NCBI GenBank assembly: GCA_020847555.1 | Contig: JADLBT010000215.1 | Span: forward strand, 1 to 12,080 | Source: Gemmataceae bacterium | GTDB taxonomy: Bacteria; Planctomycetota; Planctomycetia; Gemmatales; Gemmataceae | Direction of reading: 5' to 3' | Length of the DNA stretch: 12,080 nt | In this document: positions 1 to 6,517 of the stretch, one piece after another | Layout: the number at the start of each line of letters is the position of its first letter | Position numbering within the stretch: the stretch's first letter is position 1 | Notes under the pieces: generated by a model | Databases searched by the model: none | What the model saw: only the letters and a program-made list of their open reading frames with translations | What the model was told of the DNA's origin: nothing | Translations under genes and position numbers: made by a program

Positions 1-40
1 AAAAACGAGGATGGGCGGTCGTGCTGTTCCGCGCCACACG

Positions 41-85
41 CTCATTCTTCGTTCCCCGGTGCTCATTCCTCATTGTGCATTCTTC
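41..85. repeat. Degenerate heptamer repeat (CTCATTC-like)
   Basis: The 7-mer CTCATTC occurs at 41-47 and 62-68. From 62 to 82 there are three back-to-back related 7-mers: CTCATTC, CTCATTG and TGCATTC. The ten bases from 76 to 85 also resemble those at 41-50. The array is imperfect and short. It lies just downstream of the PfkB-family gene stop codon. No gene can be recognised in bases 1-138; the forward open frames that start there run antisense to the PfkB-family gene. Confidence 0.5.
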
Positions 86-138
86 CTTCCGCGCGGGGAA
101 AACCTGGCTGCCCACGGTCAGGTCGGCGCCGGGGTGTG

Positions 139-1041
139 TCAGAACGCCAGCATGTTGCGGTACTCGTCGAGGCGCCGGTCAATCTCGGCCCGGTCGGTGC
201 GCTTCAGGCGATCCAGCCCGAATCCCTCGACGGTCAAACTCGCAACCACCGTCCCGTATGCCATCGCACGGCGCAGCCGGCCCGGTGGCGGGCTGTCGTC
301 GGTGAACAGCGAACCGACCAGGCCGCCCGCGAAGCTGTCGCCCGCGCCGGTCGGGTCCACCACCTTCTCGGTCGGGAAGGCAGGCACCACGAAGACGCCA
401 TCGTCGCTGAACAGCATGGCCCCGTGTTCCCCCTTCTTGAGGATCACGAACCTCGGGCCGAGTTTCCGCACCGCCTGTCCCGCCGCCACCAGGTTCGTCT
501 TCCCGGTCAGGAGTTGCGCCTCGCTGTCGTTGAGCAGCAGGCCGTCGAGCCGCGGCAGCAGGGCCATCAATTCATTGTGCTGAGTGCTGATCCACAGGTC
601 CATCGTGTCGGCCAGCACCAGCCGCGGCCGGCGCACCTGATCGAGCACCTTCGCCTGGACGACCGGGCTGGCGTTGGCGAGGAAGACGTGCGAGCTGTCG
701 CGGAACCGCTCCGGCAGGACCGGGTTGAACGTGCCGAACACGTTCAGGTGGACCTCGACCGTGTCGCGCTGGTTCATGTCCTGGTGGTAGCGGCCCTTCC
801 ACCGGAACGTCAGCCCGTCCGGTTGCGTGACCAGGCCCTCGGTGTCGATGTCGCGGCTGCGGAAGAGGTGCTTGTGCTCGTCGGGGAAGTCCTTGCCGAC
901 CACGCCCACCAGACGCGGCTTCGTGAAGAAGCTGGCGGTGTAGGAGAAGTACGACGCCGACCCGCCCAGGGCGTCGTCGAGGGTGCCGTGCGGCGTCTCG
1001 ATTGAGTCGAATGCGATGGAGCCAACGACGAGTACGGACAT
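139..1041 (-). CDS. PfkB-family (ribokinase-like) carbohydrate or nucleoside kinase
   Basis: This 300-residue protein belongs to the PfkB/ribokinase family, cytoplasmic enzymes that transfer the ATP gamma-phosphate to a sugar or nucleoside hydroxyl. The N-terminal strand MSVLVVGSIAFDSIETP and the following GGSASYFS stretch match the substrate-binding half. LLLNDSEAQLLTG near the middle is a typical PfkB segment. VVDPTGAGDSFAGG carries the second PfkB signature, with the anion-hole Gly-Ala-Gly and the predicted catalytic base Asp235. The length is normal for the family. The start is supported by GGAAGGG (1048-1054 on the reverse strand) six bases upstream of the ATG. The gene begins 52 bp after the gltX stop on the same strand, so cotranscription is plausible. 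The substrate cannot be told from the sequence; ribose, fructose-type sugars and adenosine are all possible. Confidence 0.9.
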   Translation of the reverse strand: MSVLVVGSIAFDSIETPHGTLDDALGGSASYFSYTASFFTKPRLVGVVGKDFPDEHKHLFRSRDIDTEGLVTQPDGLTFRWKGRYHQDMNQRDTVEVHLNVFGTFNPVLPERFRDSSHVFLANASPVVQAKVLDQVRRPRLVLADTMDLWISTQHNELMALLPRLDGLLLNDSEAQLLTGKTNLVAAGQAVRKLGPRFVILKKGEHGAMLFSDDGVFVVPAFPTEKVVDPTGAGDSFAGGLVGSLFTDDSPPPGRLRRAMAYGTVVASLTVEGFGLDRLKRTDRAEIDRRLDEYRNMLAF

Positions 1042-1093
1042 CGGTTTCCCTTCCAGTGAAACGACCCACCTGACCCGGTTGGTGGGGGTAAGG

Positions 1094-2629
1094 TCAGACT
1101 TTCAGTGTCAGTGCCATGTCAATCCGGCGCAACGATTCCTCGCGCCCCAGGATCGCCAGGCAGTCGAACACGCCCGGGCCGATCATGACACCCGTCGTGC
1201 CGACGCGGAGCCCGTGGACGATGTCGCCAAACTTGAGCCCGCGCTGCGTGCAAAACGTGCGCAGCGCCTCCTCCAGCGGGGCCGGCTCGAACGACGGCAC
1301 GTCCGCCAGCACCGCCTTGAACGCGCGCACCCCGTCCGGCACGCCCGCCTTGTGCAGCCGCGCCTTGACCGACTTCGGGTCGTACGCGGGATCCTTGAAG
1401 AAGAAGGCTCCGTAGACGAGGATCTCGGAGAACAGCTTCAGCCGGTCGCCGCACGCCGCGACGACACGCTGCACCTTCGCGTCCGTCGCCTCGTCGAGTG
1501 GTCGGTCGGGGAGCAGACCAGCGCGGCGCAGGAACGGGATGACGCCGGCCACGCGCTCCGCCAGCGGCAGCTTGCGCAGGTATTCGCCGGCCAGCCAGTA
1601 CAGCTTCGCCGGGTCGAAGTTCCCGGGCGCGTCGTTCACCTGCTCCAGGCCGAAGTGGGCGATCATGCGATCCAGCGGGATGACCTCCTCGTCGCCCAGC
1701 GACCAGCCGAGCCGGCCGAGGTAGTTCACCAGCGCTGCCGGCAGGTAGCCCAGCTCGCGGTAATACGCCACCGAGATCGGGTTGAGATCGACCCGCGTCC
1801 TGATCTCCTCGTCGCTGAAGCCGATGGCCCGTAACCCGGCCAGCGCCTCGGGCGTGCGCAGCTTCTCCGCGTCGCGCTTGCTCATCTTCTTGCCGCCCAG
1901 GTAGACGAGCGGTACGTGGGCGAACTTCGGGGGCGTGTGGCCGAGAGCTTCGTAGATCAGCACCTGCACCGGCGTGTTCGACAGGTGCTCGGCAGCGCGG
2001 ATCACGTGCGTCATCCGCATCGCCGTGTCGTCGATCGCGGTGGCGAAGTTGTACAGCGGGGTGCCGTCGGGGCGCAGGATCGCCGGGTCGGCGATCGTGT
2101 TGGTCTGCCACTCGACGTGGCCGCGGATCGCGTCGTCGATGGCGACGGTCCGGCCGGCCGGCACCTTGAGGAGCAGCACGGTGGGACGCTCGGCGTACAG
2201 TTGCTGGCACGCCGCCGGCGCGGCGTCGCGGTGCGTCCCGCGGTGAACGTAGGACTGCTTCGCGGCCTCGGCGTCCTTGCGGCGCGCCGCCTTCTCCTCT
2301 GCCGGCGTGTAATCGGGGTAGGCGTGGCCGCCCGCGAGCAGGCGCAGGGCGGCGTCGCGGTAGAGGTCGCCGCGCTGCGACTGGAAGTACGGACCGTGCG
2401 GCCCGCCGACCTCCGGTCCCTCGTCCCAGGTCATGCCGAGCCACCGGAACCCATCGAGGATCGGCTGCAGCGCTTCCGGGCGGTTGCGTTCGGTGTCGGT
2501 GTCGTCGATGCGCAGGACGAACTGCCCGCCCAGGCGGCGCGTCAGGAGCCAGTTGAACAGAGCGGTGCGCACCCCGCCGATGTGCAGGTAGCCAGTCGGG
2601 CTGGGGGCAAAACGGGTACGAATGCTCAT
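1094..2629 (-). CDS. gltX: Glutamate--tRNA ligase (GluRS)
   Basis: Class I aminoacyl-tRNA synthetase that charges tRNA-Glu (and in many bacteria tRNA-Gln) with glutamate in the cytoplasm. The N-terminus MSIRTRFAPSPTGYLHIGG holds the HIGH-type motif (His16-Ile-Gly-Gly19). RIDDTDTER follows at about residues 40-48, and the KMSKR loop is GKKMSKRD at about 246-253. The C-terminal part fits the helical anticodon-binding domain of bacterial GluRS. The length of 511 residues is normal. The frame extends upstream to a GTG at 2659, but family members begin at the MSIRTRF position and the GTG has no visible ribosome site, so I use the ATG at 2629. No clear Shine-Dalgarno is seen there either. The Cys residues of the E. 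coli zinc site are absent (YPDYTPAEE where E. coli has a Cys-x-Cys). It lies between a MaoC-like gene and a PfkB gene on the same strand. Confidence 0.96.
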   Translation of the reverse strand: MSIRTRFAPSPTGYLHIGGVRTALFNWLLTRRLGGQFVLRIDDTDTERNRPEALQPILDGFRWLGMTWDEGPEVGGPHGPYFQSQRGDLYRDAALRLLAGGHAYPDYTPAEEKAARRKDAEAAKQSYVHRGTHRDAAPAACQQLYAERPTVLLLKVPAGRTVAIDDAIRGHVEWQTNTIADPAILRPDGTPLYNFATAIDDTAMRMTHVIRAAEHLSNTPVQVLIYEALGHTPPKFAHVPLVYLGGKKMSKRDAEKLRTPEALAGLRAIGFSDEEIRTRVDLNPISVAYYRELGYLPAALVNYLGRLGWSLGDEEVIPLDRMIAHFGLEQVNDAPGNFDPAKLYWLAGEYLRKLPLAERVAGVIPFLRRAGLLPDRPLDEATDAKVQRVVAACGDRLKLFSEILVYGAFFFKDPAYDPKSVKARLHKAGVPDGVRAFKAVLADVPSFEPAPLEEALRTFCTQRGLKFGDIVHGLRVGTTGVMIGPGVFDCLAILGREESLRRIDMALTLKV

Positions 2630-2719
2630 ACGTCGATCCGCTGGAAGGTACGCGGGCACCAGGAAATCGTAAGAGAAGCGCGCGCGAAGGACCAGATGCA
2701 GGCGAGAGGGACGCGGGGC

Positions 2720-3232
2720 TCACGCCGGGGCGGAGCCCGGTTCCTGCGGCGCGGCGGCGCGCGCGTCCCGGAGGGTCTGGGCCGCGCGGCCCTCCACCAG
2801 GGTGACCGTGAAGCCTTCCTGCACCAGCTTGCGCTCCTGGTTGAGGACTTGCCGCTGCCAGGTGATGACGCCGCGCCGGCCGCGCGAACGCTCCTCTTTT
2901 TCGAGCACCTTGCTCACGACCCGGACCGTGTCGCCGATGAACACCGGGCCGAGGAACTTCCACTCGCGGATACCCATGAAGGCGAGGGTGCGCATCGGCG
3001 GCGCCTGAACACACAGCCCGCTGCTGATCGAGAGCACGAGCAGGCCGTGCGCGATCGGGCGGCGAAACGGCGTGGTGCGGGCGAACTCGTGGTCCATGTG
3101 GATCGGGTTGAAGTCCCCGCTCAGACCGGCGAAGTTGACGATGTCCGTCTCGGTGATCGTGCGGGCGGGCGACTGCCACTCCTGGCCGACCGCGACGTCA
3201 TCGAAGAACAGGTGTGCAGTGGTGAAGGACAT
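2720..3232 (-). CDS. MaoC-like hotdog-fold (enoyl-CoA hydratase type) dehydratase
   Basis: This 170-residue protein has the MaoC-type hotdog fold. The hydratase-2 motif is plain: SGDFNPIHMDHEFA, with the Asp and His that activate water in (R)-specific enoyl-CoA hydratases, followed by PIAHGLLVLS, the usual hotdog helix. FLGPVFIGDTV and the later beta-strand segments complete a single hotdog domain to about residue 153. The tail is Ala/Pro-rich and probably disordered. Characterised relatives hydrate trans-2-enoyl-CoA in fatty-acid or polyhydroxyalkanoate metabolism, but many single-domain MaoC proteins have unknown substrates. The start is secure: AGGAGGA (3240-3246 on the reverse strand) lies seven bases before the ATG. 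It sits 90 bp upstream of gltX and 121 bp downstream of another hotdog gene. Confidence 0.88.
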   Translation of the reverse strand: MSFTTAHLFFDDVAVGQEWQSPARTITETDIVNFAGLSGDFNPIHMDHEFARTTPFRRPIAHGLLVLSISSGLCVQAPPMRTLAFMGIREWKFLGPVFIGDTVRVVSKVLEKEERSRGRRGVITWQRQVLNQERKLVQEGFTVTLVEGRAAQTLRDARAAAPQEPGSAPA

Positions 3233-3277
3233 GCTCCGCTCCTCCTGCGGCTCCCGGGCGCTCTGCTCGATTGAAGT

Positions 3278-3305
3278 CTAAAAAACCGCTCGGACCGCCG
3301 CAAGC
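3278..3305 (-). terminator. Weak candidate intrinsic terminator between two hotdog genes
   Basis: Read on the reverse strand, GCTTG (3305-3301) can pair with CGAGC (3292-3288) around an 8-base loop, including one G-U pair, and GG plus six T's (3285-3280) follow. The stem is short, so this may be only a partial terminator or chance. If real, it would reduce read-through from the thioesterase-like gene into the MaoC-like gene. Confidence 0.3.
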
Positions 3306-3353
3306 TCTTCCAACCACCGACGCGCCCTGGCGTGCGGAAACCTCTCCCCCGGT

Positions 3354-3809
3354 TCAGCCCGTCGCGCCTTGCGCTTTCGGCAAGAGTGGGACGGGGCGGC
3401 GCTCCGGGGTGGTCGGGTCGATGCCGACGTAGACCACCTCCGCGTCGGTGACGTGCAGCACCTGGCCGGCGCGCTCCGCCTCGACGGCGATGTGCATGGT
3501 GATGGAGGTCCGGCCGAGGCGCACGCGCCGTGTCAGGAAACAGACAACGTCGCCGACGAGCACCGGCTGCTTGAACTCGACGCGATTGACCGCGACGGTA
3601 ACGACGTGAGGCAGCGGGCCGCCAGCGAGGACCACCTCGCGCCGGGCGCCGATGGCGCCGGCCTGGTCGATGTACGAAAGGATAACGCCGCCGAAGATCG
3701 ACCGATACGAGGCGATGGGGATTCCATCGTGCATCACCAGGGTGGGGACGGGGTTCGCGTCCTTCGGCATCATGATGACCTGGATCGCGGTGTAGGCGTC
3801 TCGGTCCAT
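3354..3809 (-). CDS. Acyl-CoA thioesterase-like hotdog protein
   Basis: This 151-residue single hotdog-domain protein resembles the acyl-CoA thioesterase group that includes YciA and the brown-fat thioesterases. The key segment is IFGGVILSYIDQAGAIGA at about residues 38-55. There the Gly-Gly and the acidic Asp of the central helix match the YciA-type active-site helix (IFGGWLMSQMD in E. coli, from memory). A later strand pattern (NRVEFKQPVLVGDVV, then TSITMHIAVEAE and VLHVTDAEVVYVGID) is typical of the family. Such enzymes hydrolyse acyl-CoA to free acid and CoA in the cytoplasm. The start is strong: AGGAGGT (3815-3821 on the reverse strand) lies five bases before the ATG. It is the first gene of the leftward cluster and is divergent from the hydrolase gene. 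The substrate is unknown. Confidence 0.85.
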   Translation of the reverse strand: MDRDAYTAIQVIMMPKDANPVPTLVMHDGIPIASYRSIFGGVILSYIDQAGAIGARREVVLAGGPLPHVVTVAVNRVEFKQPVLVGDVVCFLTRRVRLGRTSITMHIAVEAERAGQVLHVTDAEVVYVGIDPTTPERRPVPLLPKAQGATG

Positions 3810-3845
3810 CGGGCACCTCCTCAGTTGTGAGGGACAGCGGTTTCT

Positions 3846-3856
3846 CTACAGTGTAG
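3846..3856. other. Short perfect palindrome CTACAGTGTAG, operator-like
   Basis: An 11-bp perfect palindrome with a single central base lies 37 bp upstream of the thioesterase-like start codon. Its position would suit a regulator site for the leftward cluster, but a palindrome this short can arise by chance and no second copy was noticed in the window. Confidence 0.25.
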
Positions 3857-3865
3857 GGATGTTCG

Positions 3866-3932
3866 CCTCCCAGCCCGGAGCGCCAGTGACGGGCGCTGGC
3901 AGTGTTTGGCGCTGGCGCTCCGGGCTGGGAGG
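3866..3932. repeat. Dispersed palindromic repeat, copy A (imperfect interior)
   Basis: A perfect 21-bp inverted repeat (3866-3886 against 3912-3932) is separated by 25 bases. The arm contains CAGCCCGGAGCGCCAG. The core sequence from 3870 to about 3896 is nearly the same as in copy B at 6456-6517, so both belong to one family. Where the two differ in the stem, pairing is kept. The inner part of the right arm has diverged from the left arm. The copy lies in the divergent region between two gene starts, which argues against a pure terminator role here. On the reverse strand it reads SPERQR, a string I recall from spurious ORFs in Gemmata-type genomes. The rest of the 240-bp gap (3810-4049) holds no gene. 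A poor -35/-10 pair (TTGCAT at 3983, TACAAC at 4005) could serve the rightward gene. Confidence 0.85.
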
Positions 3933-4049
3933 GTGAGGTTGATGTGACACAATGACAATCCCGTTGTGATTCCCCACGAGAGTTGCATCACTCCGCGACG
4001 GTGGTACAACGGAATGGATCTGCCTCCCACATTCCGTCACAGGTGAACC

Positions 4050-6422
4050 ATGACGAACAACCCTCACTCCGCTCCGCGGCGGTCTACCTGGGTGCTGAGC
4101 CTGGGACTTCTGACCGCTGGCCTCGTCGGGAGTGCCGCGGCCGATGAGGCGGCCGACCTGAGCAAGGTCGCCCCGGACGTCCTCGGCAAGGACCAGCGCA
4201 AGGAAGCGGTCGGGATGATCGGCCGCGACATCCGCCGGCGCACGGACGAGGCCAACGCCCGCAGCCGCGCCGCGTGGGCCGGCATCAAGACGCGCGACCA
4301 GTGGGAGAAATACAGCACCGAGCGCGTCGCACGCCTCCGCCGGTCGCTCGGCGAATACCCGGCCCCGGGCAAGCTCCCGGTGCGGGTGACAGGCGTCGTG
4401 AAGGGCGACGGGTACAACATCGAGAACGTTGTGTACGAGAGCCGGCCGGGGCAGTGGGTGCCGGGGAACCTGTACGTGCCGGCCAGGCCGCGCAAGTCGA
4501 TGCCGGGGATCCTGCTCACCCACGCCCACCACCGCGACAAGCCACAGAGCGAACTGCAGGACATGGGCATGACGTGGGCTCGCGCCGGCTGCGTCGTGCT
4601 CGTCATCGACCAGGTCGGGTACGGGGAGCGGCGCTCACACCCGTTCCACCGTGCCGAGGACTACCCCAGGCCCTACGCGACGAGCCGCCAGGACTACTAC
4701 TTCCGCTACGACACCGGCGTGCAGCTGCAACTCCTGGGCGACAGCCTGATGGGGTGGATGGCGTGGGATCTGATGCGCGGCGTGGACCTGCTGCTGGGGC
4801 GTGCCGGTATCGACCCCAGGCGCATCCTCATCCTCGGGGCGGTGGCCGGCGGCGGTGATCCGGCCGGCGTCACGGCCGCGCTGGATCCGCGCATCGCCTG
4901 CTGCGTGCCATTCAACGTCGGCGGGCCGCAGCCGGAGACGCGCTACCCGTTGCCGGACGACGCGGAGACGACGTTCAACTACCTCGGCGGCAGCTACTGG
5001 GACTCGACGCGCGGTCTGCGCCTGGGCGGACGCGACGACTTCCCCCACTGGGTCATCGTCGCCAGCATCGCCCCGCGCTACCTGATCCACGCCCATGAGT
5101 TCGCCTGGGACGGGGAGCGCGACCCGGTCTGGAAGCGCTACCAGAAGATCTGGGGCGACTTCCACGGCACCGCCGACCGTCTCGGCGTCGCCCACGGGAA
5201 GGGACTGCTCCGGGGGCGGCCGCCGGAGGCGTCGCACTGCGCCAATATCGGCCGGTTCCACCGGCGCATGATCCACCCGCTGTTCGACCGCTGGTTCGGG
5301 ATCGAGTTAACCGAGAAGGACGAGTACAGCGCGCCGCGCAAGACCGAGGAGTTGATCTGCTTGACGGCCAAGGCTCGCCAGGAACTCCGGCCGAAGCGCC
5401 TGACCGAACTGATGAGCGCCGTCGGCAAGGAGCGTGTCGAGAAGGCGCGCGCACGGCTCGCCGACAAGTCGCCCGCCGAGGCGCGGCAACTGCTCCGCAA
5501 AACCTGGGGCAAGGTACTCGGCCCGGTGAACCCGGCCGGGGCGCCGGTCGTCAGGTCGCGCGTCACCGATGCCCAGCCGGTCGCCGGCGCGCGCATCGAG
5601 CGGATCCTGCTCGAAGTCGAGCCGGACATCGTGGTGCCGGTCGTCGTCCTCAACCCGGTGCAGCGGAACGGCCCGGCGCCGGTCGTCGTCGGCGTGGCGC
5701 ACGCCGGCAAGGCAGGCTTTCTGAAGGAGCGGGCGGAGGAGTTGCAGAAGCTCGTGCAGGGGGGCGCCATCGTCGCCCTGCCCGACCTGCGCGGCACCGG
5801 GGAGAGCGGCACGGGCACCTCCCGGGGGCGGGACAGCGGGGCCACCGGCCTTTCTACCCAGGTGCAGCTGTTCGGTGAAACCCTGGTCGGCCAGCGCCTC
5901 CGCGATCTGCGTTCGATCCTCGCGTACCTGCGCGGACGCCAGGACGTCGATGCGAAGCGGATCGCGCTGTGGGGCGACTCGTTCACTCCGCCGAACCCGC
6001 CGGCCACAAACTTCAAGATACCGCACGGCGTTGCCGGCAAGCCGCGGGGGCCGGAACCGCTGGGCGGGCTCCTGGCCCTGCTCGGCGGACTTTTCGAGGA
6101 CGACGTCCGGGTGGTTTCCGTGTCGGGGGGGCTGGCGAGCTATCACGGCGTGCTCACGCACTTCGCGGTGCTGGTCCCGCACGACGCCTCGATACCGGGG
6201 GCGCTGACGGCCGGCGATTTGTGTGATCTGGCCGGGGGTCTGGCGCCGCGCCCCCTGCGGCTGACCGAGATGGTCGATCACCTGAACCGTCCCGTTTCGG
6301 CCGCCGACTTGACGAAGGCTTACGCGCCCACCGCGCGGAGCTACGCCGCCGCGCCGCAGGCGCTCCGTCTCGCCGGACCGCGGGCGTCCGCGGCGGCCTG
6401 GTTCCTCGAACAACTGAAGTAA
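4050..6422 (+). CDS. Exported protein with two alpha/beta-hydrolase-like domains (acetyl xylan esterase type)
   Basis: A 790-residue protein with a Sec-type signal peptide: basic RR at 10-11, a hydrophobic core at about 14-27 and a likely cut after Ala31. It therefore probably acts outside the cytoplasm. The first half (about 85-430) resembles acetyl xylan esterase/dienelactone hydrolase folds: PGILLTHAHHRDK, VLVIDQVGYGERR, then LGAVAGGGD (262-270) at the nucleophile elbow. The usual Gly-x-Ser-x-Gly serine is missing there, although a late His396 (EASHCANIGRFH) is in place. The second half (about 511-790) repeats the fold: APVVVGVAHAGKAG, ALPDLRGTGESG, and ALWGDSF with Ser644 as a possible nucleophile. 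Asp743 is a possible acid, but no histidine follows His744. AGGTGA (4041-4046) precedes the ATG. The gene converges on the kinase gene. The substrate is unknown; a carbohydrate ester is one guess. Confidence 0.8.
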   Translation: MTNNPHSAPRRSTWVLSLGLLTAGLVGSAAADEAADLSKVAPDVLGKDQRKEAVGMIGRDIRRRTDEANARSRAAWAGIKTRDQWEKYSTERVARLRRSLGEYPAPGKLPVRVTGVVKGDGYNIENVVYESRPGQWVPGNLYVPARPRKSMPGILLTHAHHRDKPQSELQDMGMTWARAGCVVLVIDQVGYGERRSHPFHRAEDYPRPYATSRQDYYFRYDTGVQLQLLGDSLMGWMAWDLMRGVDLLLGRAGIDPRRILILGAVAGGGDPAGVTAALDPRIACCVPFNVGGPQPETRYPLPDDAETTFNYLGGSYWDSTRGLRLGGRDDFPHWVIVASIAPRYLIHAHEFAWDGERDPVWKRYQKIWGDFHGTADRLGVAHGKGLLRGRPPEASHCANIGRFHRRMIHPLFDRWFGIELTEKDEYSAPRKTEELICLTAKARQELRPKRLTELMSAVGKERVEKARARLADKSPAEARQLLRKTWGKVLGPVNPAGAPVVRSRVTDAQPVAGARIERILLEVEPDIVVPVVVLNPVQRNGPAPVVVGVAHAGKAGFLKERAEELQKLVQGGAIVALPDLRGTGESGTGTSRGRDSGATGLSTQVQLFGETLVGQRLRDLRSILAYLRGRQDVDAKRIALWGDSFTPPNPPATNFKIPHGVAGKPRGPEPLGGLLALLGGLFEDDVRVVSVSGGLASYHGVLTHFAVLVPHDASIPGALTAGDLCDLAGGLAPRPLRLTEMVDHLNRPVSAADLTKAYAPTARSYAAAPQALRLAGPRASAAAWFLEQLK

Positions 6423-6455
6423 GGACGGGCGAGCATACGGCGTGCAGTCTCGCCC

Positions 6456-6517
6456 ACCAGCCCGGAGCGTCAGCGACGGGCGCGTTGCAGCGCCCGTCGC
6501 TGACGCTCCGGGCTGGT
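6456..6517. repeat. Dispersed palindromic repeat, copy B (perfect 28-bp inverted repeat)
   Basis: Bases 6456-6483 are the exact reverse complement of 6490-6517, with a six-base loop GTTGCA. The arm begins ACCAGCCCGGAGCGTCAGCG. The element fills most of the 94-bp gap between two convergent genes and its last base is part of the kinase stop codon (TAA at 6519-6517, reverse strand). It shares its core with copy A at 3866-3932. No T-run follows on either strand, so it is not a classical intrinsic terminator. As a very strong hairpin it could still block transcription or protect both mRNA 3' ends. A REP- or MITE-like mobile repeat is the alternative. Confidence 0.92.

Noticed and set aside
73..1005. 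Long forward open frame opposite the PfkB gene
   Set aside because: Antisense shadow; the translation is full of Arg, Val, Gln and Glu with no recognisable domain, and the reverse strand encodes a complete PfkB kinase.
2630..2659. GTG start adding ten residues to gltX
   Set aside because: No ribosome site precedes it, and family members begin at the residues just before RFAPSPTG.
1119..3179. A 686-codon reverse-strand open frame overlapping gltX and the MaoC-like gene
   Set aside because: It is a frame shadow typical of GC-rich DNA. Its translation is Arg/Pro/Ala-rich with no family motif, while gltX and MaoC have clear motifs in the other frames.
3983..4010. Promoter TTGCAT-N16-TACAAC for the hydrolase gene
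   Set aside because: Only three of six and four of six consensus matches; too weak to list as a feature, mentioned only in the divergent-region entry.
5307..6413. Reverse-strand 368-codon open frame opposite the hydrolase gene
   Set aside because: Low-complexity Arg/Gly/Gln-rich translation without motifs; the forward frame has a signal peptide and a repeated hydrolase fold.
6456..6517. Classical Rho-independent terminator
   Set aside because: The stem is strong but no T-run follows on either strand, and the same repeat family also occurs between divergent starts, so it is listed as a repeat.
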